Positions 56,643 through 64,000 of a stretch of DNA of 64,000 bases are shown piece by piece. The notes under the pieces are model-generated. The model was not told the origin of the DNA and searched no databases. It worked only from the letters and a program-made list of their open reading frames with translations. Within the stretch, counting starts at the first letter, position 1. Each line of letters begins with the position of its first letter. The translations under genes were made by a program, and so were the position numbers. Source of the DNA: Macrocybe gigantea (Eukaryota; Basidiomycota; Agaricomycetes; Agaricales; Callistosporiaceae); NCBI GenBank assembly GCA_011319805.1, contig SJRY01000111.1, forward strand, positions 62,001 to 126,000, given 5' to 3'.

Positions 56643-59034
56643 TCAAGCTAGTGAGGGTATTCCGAACGACCGAAGCACGCTCTGCAGCTTCACAATCATT
56701 TCATCCCATTCGGCTTCTGGGTCTGAGAGCGCGGTGATGGCACCTCCAGCACCAATAACCCAATCTTCGATGCGAGGGATATCGGCAGTGGGGCCATGAT
56801 CACCATTGCCATTCACGAGTTTCGAGTGTTGACTATGCTTGAAACAGCTGCGGATCGCGACGGACCAGTCCCCACTGCCACTTACACACCAATAGCCGAA
56901 GACGCCAGAGTAGACACTTCGACGGTCGTCCTCCAAAGTCTGTAGAATTTCGACACTCCGCTTCTTGGGCGCGCCCGTCATGCTGCCTATCGTCCGATTA
57001 TGGGTGAAATGCCACTAATTGTTATCATTGGAGATGACTCACCGGGAGGCAAGCTCCGCTTGAGCACTTCCAAACCCATCTGGTTGAACGGATCGAGGTC
57101 TGGATGGGCTCGTCGGCCTTCAATAACGCTCACAAGTTGCCACACTGTCTCGTACTCCTCGACACTGCAGAACTTGCTCACTTCTACATCGTCACCTAGT
57201 GTCCCATGGAGATCGTGACGTATGAGATCTACAATCATCAAGTTTTCGGCGACTTCCTTATTAGACCCAGCCAAAAGTCGCTCGGCGGCTGCATGGTCGA
57301 TTCCAGGCGCTTTACGCACAGTGCCTTTAATCGGACGTAGTTGATAGAGGGATTCAGGTGTCCGGCCGTATGACAGGAACCGCTCTGGCGATGACGATAA
57401 GAGAGTTGTAGGCTGAAGTCGGAGGTATGCTGAATGTGGTGCGGGATTGCTCTTCCTGAGAGCTTTATATCGTTCCCACGACGAGGAGCCTGTTGAAGGC
57501 ACCTCAGGGACAGAAATGCGAGTGTGAGCGGTGAGGCAAAGTTCATAGGAGTCGCCAGAGTAAATGTACTCTTTAGCTTTTTTAATGCGAGCAATATATT
57601 GCGACTTGTCAGGTATTGCAACTTTCAAAGGACGACATGTTGACGGACTAAGAAGCGGGGAACCCTCGCTGCTTTCGGAGATGGCGGTCAGTTTGGCTTT
57701 TGTATCGGCAATCCAGGTACTGTCTTCCGGAATAAGGGATTGGATATGAACTTTGCCGGTCGCCGAATCAATCACAACACTGCGCTCCACGAGAACCAGA
57801 TTGACGTCGGGATGAGCGAAGGAGGATGATTCGGGTGGCACGGGCACCCCTAGATAGCCCAATCCCAGCTCGTAGCTGAAATAGCCAACAAGGCCACCCC
57901 AAAACGGAATTTCGTCACTGCCACCTGTTGCCCCGCGGCGGGCCATGAATTTGGAAAGCCACGACCATATATCATGCGAACCCAAGGGGATTAGGGACTC
58001 GGTTTTACCGCTATATAAGAAAACATGGGAATCGCCTGTGTAGTAGTTAATCCGCAAGGAATCCGGTTGCAGGGATGCTATAATGGTGAAACGACCTGGT
58101 TGAGCAGCGGATTCAAGTAGCACGAAGGGGGAGGCCTCATCCGAGGCACCAAACGTTTCGCAGACGGCGGTGACAGAGATATTGCGAGCGTCGATCACGA
58201 TGCTATCAACAGTGGTAGGGTAAGGTACCGTCAACTCTTTTGAAGAGTCAAAAGGGGGCGCCTTGAAGGAAGGAACAGGAACTGAGGGCCAAGGAGTAGG
58301 AAAGGCTCGTAAAGCTCCAGCATCCCAGGACCTTGGAACTCTACGGCGGACACTTTGCCATTCCTGAGCCAGTTTCCAAAAGTTGCAGAGAACGTCGTTC
58401 CCTCCTCCCGTAGTGCGGATGGATTCCGGATGGTATTGAACGGCCCAAAATGGTCGACTCCGATGTTTAGCAGCCATGACCACTCTACCATTTTCCTCAT
58501 CGTCGGCCCAAGCAAGCTGCTCGAGTTCGCCCCCTTCATCAAATGACACATGTAGAGAATGATAGCGCACTGCAAAGATGGGGCCAACTCCGTCGAAGAG
58601 ATCCGTTCCCGCATGTTGTATATGAGATATTTGGCCGTGCTTCACCGAATTCAAGCGTTGCAAGTGTGCTCCGTGCTCGTAACAGAGACTTTGTAGCCCG
58701 AGACAAACTCCAAATATCGGTAGAAGATAGGCATCCGCTATCTTCCACAAATCCTTCACGAAGCCGATATCATTAATTTTTTCGGGAGAACCGGGGCCAG
58801 GACCAACAATTATGGCAGAAAAGTATGGTAGCAGGGGTATAATCTGATCTATGGTGAATTCATCATTTTTCACAATGTAGATGGTGCAGTCCCGGATAGA
58901 CGATCGACAGAGTGCAGCGAGACTGGAAGGAGAGTCAGATTTTGATTTCAGGAACGCGAAGGAAATCGAACTTGCTTGCAGGTGAAGGAGTCGTACGAGT
59001 CCACGAGTAAAACTCTGGGCTCCTCAAGTGACAT
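56643..59034 (-). CDS. PAB1: aminodeoxychorismate synthase (PabA-PabB fusion)
   Basis: Makes 4-amino-4-deoxychorismate for p-aminobenzoate and folate. It starts MSLEEPRVLLVDSYDSFT (59034). The glutamine amidotransferase domain has GPGPGSP, the nucleophile in FGVCLGLQSLCYEHGA, and the His-Glu pair in VQYHPESI. A linker leads to the chorismate-binding domain with WGGLVGYFSYELGLGYL, PIKGTVRKAPG, NLMIVDLIRHDLHG and, across an intron (56982-57055), GSMTGAPKKRSVEILQTL. It ends FGIPSLA. The main exon (to 58873) is open for over 600 codons. The first intron has poor boundaries (GC-type donor or base error). PAB1 is a classic neighbour of mushroom matA loci. Confidence 0.93.
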
Positions 59035-59516
59035 TGTGACAACCCAGAAGTGCTGGTCAAAGCTGAGGATCCGTCAGAGGCTGAAGGTGTGATGAATGAG
59101 TACTCTGTGAGTAGTTACCATGGAGGCCGTGATTATAAGGCAATCCAAAGGCGATGGATTTGGAAGTTGGAAATGAAAGAAAAAAAAGGGATCGACGATG
59201 GGCCTTGCGAGGCTAACGGACCTAATCGGATGACTCGCAATCAGGGTTCCGAGGTAAATTTTTCAAAACAAGGAAGAATGTGCAACGATGACAAGTCTTT
59301 CATCTGGATTGCACGAGATGTGAGGTCGTGAACAGTGAATGTGCAGCGACAAAGGCTAGCTTGCTGTAAGACAGTCCTCGGACATTTTCGTTGCGCCGCT
59401 GGCAGTGTGCCCACCCTCTGCAACACGTGACGCAGCGACATGGCAAATCTCACAATTTCTCCCATTTGTGAAGTCTGCTGCATGTGTATATCTACAGCAC
59501 GCCCAGAGAATCGACC
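59035..59516. promoter_or_regulatory. PAB1/TTI1 divergent intergenic region
   Basis: 482 bp between the start codons of two divergent genes; it should hold both promoters. No strong named element is seen. Confidence 0.5.
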
Positions 59517-62500
59517 ATGGCATCCGTCCCTCTGGCTCAGGATGTATTTCAACGGGTCAGTTACCTGCATTCGAGTCGGAGTCGTGTTTCATGTGCATTT
59601 ACAGCTGAAACCTGTCTGCGTTCCGCTCATGGGTTCGTCGCTCCTCACCCCGGCCTCCATATCCAGGGTCTCGAAACTTCTGACCGACCTTATTAATGTC
59701 CTACACGATGTCAAATCTTCTAATCTCCTTCTCACACCGTCGCTGATATCTTACACTTTTTTCCCACTCTCTACCATATTACGTCGCAACAACTCATTGG
59801 AAATTCCCGACCAGGTTTTGGAAAAGATTTTCATCGCGCTGGCCATCCTATGCGATGATTGGTGGTGGACCTGTGACCTCGCCATCCTTGAGCAGATATT
59901 CATGTTGTGCGGATCCGTTATAGGAAGCATGGAAATCAAGGGCAAAACGAAAAACCGTGACGACGAAACCAAGCAAGCAGCTACTCAGTGCCTATTCTCG
60001 CTCTTGCGTCCTAGGGGAGTAGACGAAGCAGAGTCCCACGATGCGATTAATCCTCAATCTCGTTTGAACGAGCTCCAAGATTATCTACGCACCGACAAGT
60101 TTCTCCCAATTTTCGGGCGGACCTTAAATCATCTCCTCATTGCATCAGAATCCCGTCGCCTGGATTTGCAGCGGACTTCTCTAGATGTCATTTACGTCAT
60201 GATTGATGTCTATGCGCCTGACGATCTTGTCCCTTCCATTTTGCCTGGGTTGGTCAGTACAATGGTGAAGGTCTCTCATGGATCAGCGAAGGGAAGGGGC
60301 TGGGCAAATGGTGAAATCGTTCTCCGCGCGCTGAATATCCTGCGCTCCATCATCATCAAGGCGATCGGCAACGACGTCTGCATTCGTGAAGGTGCCATTC
60401 ACCGCGTGGTTGACCTCGAAGATTTTGCGCCTACAGATGAACCCACAGTTTCTCATAACACAGAACCCCGTCCTTTCGCCACGCGACGTACGCCAGTGTG
60501 GCTGAGGGGAACCTCTTCGCAAATCCTGATTGCGTTGAACTCATTGACACCCCTTATATCCCATCCCAACCCCACTGCACTTCACGCATTGTCCTCTTTT
60601 TCGCTCGAAATTCTCAAAGCGACTTCTTTAACCTTGTCGCAGATCCAACCCCTCTTGCTATCGTTTCTTCTATCGCTGTCCAATTCAATATTCCTCACGG
60701 TCTCTGATGAGGCGCACGCATTTCTGCTTCAGCTACTGCAGGAGCCTCCCGATACATCGGCTGCTATTCTGCGAGTGCTGTTGCAGAGCACTCGAGATTA
60801 TTTGTCAGCCTTGCCGAGCCTTCTTCTCAGCCACTCTGAATCGAAGGTGGACCACATTGCAGGATTGATAGAAGCCGTGTGCAGGCTCAGCGTGCCTCGC
60901 GACAGCGGTCCGATGCACATCCGTGCGATTGCAACCGGCTTGGGAAATTTTCTTGGTCCCTCAGGAGGGATTGAGAAATGGGGTTGGGGTCTTCTTTCGG
61001 TCCTCGAGCTCAACGAGCCTACGGTCACGGAATCCCAGATAGACAGCGCACGATTGATCCTGGATGATAGTCAGATATCTGCTCAGCCCGCAGCCTTTCC
61101 AGAGGTGCAACTCAGGCACGCCTCTTCATCCGAGACGCGGAATGCATTGGAGCGAATGTTTCGAGCTCTTGGCCAGGCTTCCGGAGATAGTTGTCTTTTC
61201 TCTGTAGAATGGTTCTACAAAGTTGGCCAGAGCGGGACGGGAACCAGGGCTGTCTCCGCGCTATGGTGTGCATGTCGACTTCTGGAAGGTGTCTCAGGAA
61301 TCTGTCTCTCTCATCCGGCAGCACGGGATATACGGTGGCGTCCATGGAGCAAAAGATTGTCCAAACTAGCGCGTTCCTTGTCCAAAAGTACTTCGGAACT
61401 TTGGGACGAACTGCCCTCTGAGGAAGCGGACGAGGGATTGGAAACTGATGTCAGTGAACATGAGGCTGATGTTTCTGTGCGTTTTATCACAGGCATCCCC
61501 TCTGTTCCCGAAAATTTGCGCCTCATCCAAGGACATGCGGCTAACAACCGCCCTGTCTCCAAGTCGCAGCCAATTCTTCGCAGGGCCCTTTGCCTGCAGC
61601 TTCTCGCAATCTCAGCCGGAGTCTTGGAAACGCGTTTCTCTTCCCTGCTCATCTACACTTTATATCCTATACTCCATTCAATTGTATCGCCCATCATCTA
61701 TCTGTCGGCTACTGCACATGCCACACTCGATTTCGTCACAGTAGCGACGTCTTTCGCGTCACCGTCGAACCTTTTGCTGTCAAATTTTGATTATGCGCTG
61801 GATTCTGTGTCTCGCCGTCTCACTCGCCGTTGGTTAGACGTTGATGCCACGAAAGTACTTTCCCTTCTCGTTCGGCTGGTAGGGAGCGACATCGTTGACA
61901 GAGCTGGGGACGTGGTGGAGGAATGTTTCGACCGCTTGGACGAGTTTCATGGCTATGGCGTTGTCGTTGAAGGCTGGTTGGCGTCCTTGGAGAAGTCATA
62001 CAAGCCATTGGGGAAGACTCCGCAATTCAGCTGGCCAAGTCACCCTCGGAACCACAGTTTCCTGAGAAAAACCGATCCCTTGGCGATCTTTTTCAGTGGA
62101 TGTCGCAGAGACACACCAAGTCCGCTGACTGGAATGGTGAGACTGACTACGGACCCGCACCTCGTGAGGCGTGGGGAAAACAGCAACCTACAGAAGAAAA
62201 CCCACCAGCTGATGGGGCAGGCGATTCAAATGAGCCTCCGGCAACTCTTATACAAGCGCTTACCAAACAGATTGTCGCTCGTTCCCTGTATTTCCTCACC
62301 CACGACTCACCGGTTATTCGCGCCAGAATTCTGTCTCTATTGACTTCTGCTGTGCCGGTGCTTCGGAATCAGCTCTGTTGCCGTCCGTTCATACGGCATG
62401 GCCGTTCATATTGAATCGCCTTGACGATCCTGAGCCTTTCGTTGTCAGCGCTGCAGCAGCCTTGATTGAGGCACTCGCTACCAACGTCGGCAGCTTCATG

Positions 62501-62944
62501 TATAGACGTATCTGGGACGATGTGTGGCCCAAGCTACATGTGATGCTGGACAAACTCAACACTGCCGATTCGACAAGAGCGGTTATGCGAAGCAGATACA
62601 GTACAGTTGGCGCCCAGACAGCCTACACGACATCTCACCGCATTTATAAATCAATCCTAAAAACCATGATCTCAACAGCGAAGGGTGTGCATCCGCACGA
62701 ATCATCGGTCTGGCAAATGTTGCTGGACTTTCGGCGGTTCCTGCATATCGAGACTCACGAGGAGCTGCAGTCTTATGCGAGAGAGCTCTACAAGACAGTT
62801 GGAGCTGCCAACCCCGATCCCGTGTGGCTGGTCCTAACATCGACTCTGAAAAGTAACCCATTTCCATCAATGGTATTCTTACAAGCCTCACAGTGGGACA
62901 CCGAAGCAAATGTAAAGTTGCTACTTGCAAATCTTGACACATAA
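59517..62944 (+). CDS. TTI1: TTI1 subunit of the TTT complex
   Basis: HEAT-repeat protein that works with TEL2 and TTI2 to mature PIKK kinases (ATM, ATR, TOR). It starts MASVPLAQDVFQR and, after one intron, LKPVCVPLMGSSLLTPASIS. The conserved block LEKIFIALAILCDDWWWTCD is typical of TTI1. The body is open for about 850 codons. Near 62040 the frame shifts by one base (to KNRSLGDLFQWMSQRH), and again near 62375 (to LLPSVHTAWPFILNRLDDPE). It ends TEANVKLLLANLDT at 62944, 22 bp from the stop of the convergent dCMP deaminase. Confidence 0.88.
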
Positions 62945-62966
62945 AGCGAATGCATACGTTGAGTTA

Positions 62967-64000
62967 CTACGCCGGACACGAGATTTCCGGAAGATGGACC
63001 TTCCTGTCAGGATTAAATCTTCGAAGTTCGACCCCTGCCTGCTCGAAGAGCAGCGCTGACGCTTCATCGCTGCAAATGGCCCTTAGTGGAATAAGTAGGC
63101 GATAGACACGCCATACTGACACCTTGTAAGTCAAATTATAGACGACAGTTTTCACTCCCGTCTGAATGATCTTAACTGTACATCTCAAACAGGGACACCT
63201 GCAGGGCAGCATTTCAGTCCTGGAATCTAATAAGTTGCTTGGCGGTCACTGACGTGTTGCAGTATAATACTGCGTTGCCTGTGCGTTCCGGCCTGCTTCC
63301 AAGAGCGCGTTTTCCTCCGCGTGCAGACACACGCATTCATAGGGTATATACGATTGTTTGTCAGAGGTTCCGTTGCAATGCGGACACCCCCCTTCGTTGC
63401 AGTTCGCGAGACCGCGGGGTGTTCCGTTGTAGCTATTGGTGAGCCTCTGATGAACGTCTGCCCGGTTCGGGTTAATCGGCATGCATTTACCCAGTTGCAA
63501 CGACGCGATTTTCTCGACAAGTACTGCGCCCACGCGTCGCTTCATGCAGTTTGACCTCTGAGATGCAAGATAAGCGAGTGTCTATTTTCCATCAGTCTAT
63601 TAGCGCCGGAAACAGACATGTTGCTAGGATATTCACCATGAAATACGTGTCCCATCCGGGACGCAAGTTCTCTGGATCAGGCAGATTAAGCACTTGCAGA
63701 TGTGAATGTAGCTCAGCAACGCTCGAAAAATATTGTCAATCTGGATATTGATTAGGTCCGGCAGAGAAGGATTTGGCGCTTTCAAGGACGCAGACGGGAT
63801 AAAATTGAATCGTATACGATCGTCCTCCCTGACGAAGTCCTCTAAAGATAAAGACTTTCGTATGCTAGTTGAGCATGTTTAGATCGTCGCACATCCAGCG
63901 AAGAGACCGCGCTCGCCTCTTGGAACGCAAGTAGCGAGCGAACAACGGTGCATCGACATTAACAAGCATAAAGAACGGTCGCCTGACGAACAGGTCGACG
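62967..64000 (-). CDS. DCD1: dCMP deaminase, 5' end beyond the window
   Basis: Zinc enzyme converting dCMP to dUMP for dTMP synthesis. Reading from the window edge: RRPFFMLVNVDAPLFARYLR, SLEDFVREDDRIRF, then NLRPGWDTYFM, NCMKRRVGAVLVEK, SYNGTPRGLANCNEGGCPHC, the catalytic HAEENALLEAG, then PCLRCTVKIIQTGVKTVV and SALLFEQAGVELRRFNPD. The His-Ala-Glu and PCxxC zinc ligands are present. Several introns; the stop is at 62967. An N-terminal kinase-like segment (RRPFFMLVNVDAP) before the deaminase domain is normal for the fungal family. The start codon is outside the window. Confidence 0.9.

Noticed and set aside
1..64000. CRISPR arrays, rRNA, tRNA genes or bacterial operons
   Set aside because: None seen; the window is eukaryotic with spliceosomal introns.

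Overview
The window is nuclear DNA from an agaricomycete (mushroom-forming basidiomycete). The evidence is genes with many short introns of about 48-65 bp, a divergent HD1/HD2 homeodomain pair next to a mitochondrial intermediate peptidase gene, basidiomycete-restricted families, and agaricomycete transposons. It covers the matA (HD) mating-type locus, one flank full of transposons, and the conserved gene block on the other side. I cannot name the species.

Positions 1-22960 are repeats. A three-gene DNA transposon module, now decayed, forms the base layer: a divergent accessory gene (6501-8990, minus), a Plavaka-like transposase (9084-12614, plus), and a third gene with a coiled coil and a Pro/Thr-rich linker (13132-21842, plus). 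Two related Ty3/gypsy chromovirus copies lie in it, both on the plus strand. Element 1 (8-6503) cuts off the 3' end of the accessory gene. Element 2 (14797-21297), preceded by a 127-bp LTR fragment, splits the third gene and is flanked by the target duplication GCTCC. Both copies carry gag with two zinc knuckles, protease, RT, RNase H, integrase, a chromodomain and an extra ORF before the 3' LTR. All are interrupted by stops and frameshifts, many of the CGA-to-TGA or TGG-to-TGA/TAG type.

Positions 22961-29572 are the mating-type core: HD2 (minus), HD1 (plus), with start codons about 37-58 bp apart, then MIP (minus). HD1 and HD2 proteins from different mates form the heterodimer that drives dikaryon development.

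Positions 29724-64000 hold housekeeping genes: a DDT/WHIM-like chromatin protein, FAM32A-like, TMEM115-like, COG1, SEC61 gamma, a mitochondrial PPR protein, glycine decarboxylase P protein, a DUF1741/ARMH3-like protein, an RSC9-like subunit, RRP1/Nop52, 5-hydroxyisourate hydrolase, UBC12, a 2OG-Fe(II) oxygenase, a DUF6593-like protein, PAB1-type aminodeoxychorismate synthase, TTI1 and dCMP deaminase (5' end beyond the window). MIP, SEC61, glycine dehydrogenase and PAB1 are known neighbours of agaricomycete matA loci.

Caution: many conserved genes (MIP, GCV2, PPR, RSC9, TTI1) show apparent single-base frameshifts at roughly one per kb. This looks more like residual assembly error than biology. 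Gene bounds are given as first to last codon and include introns; exon edges were read by eye from splice signals and family conservation.
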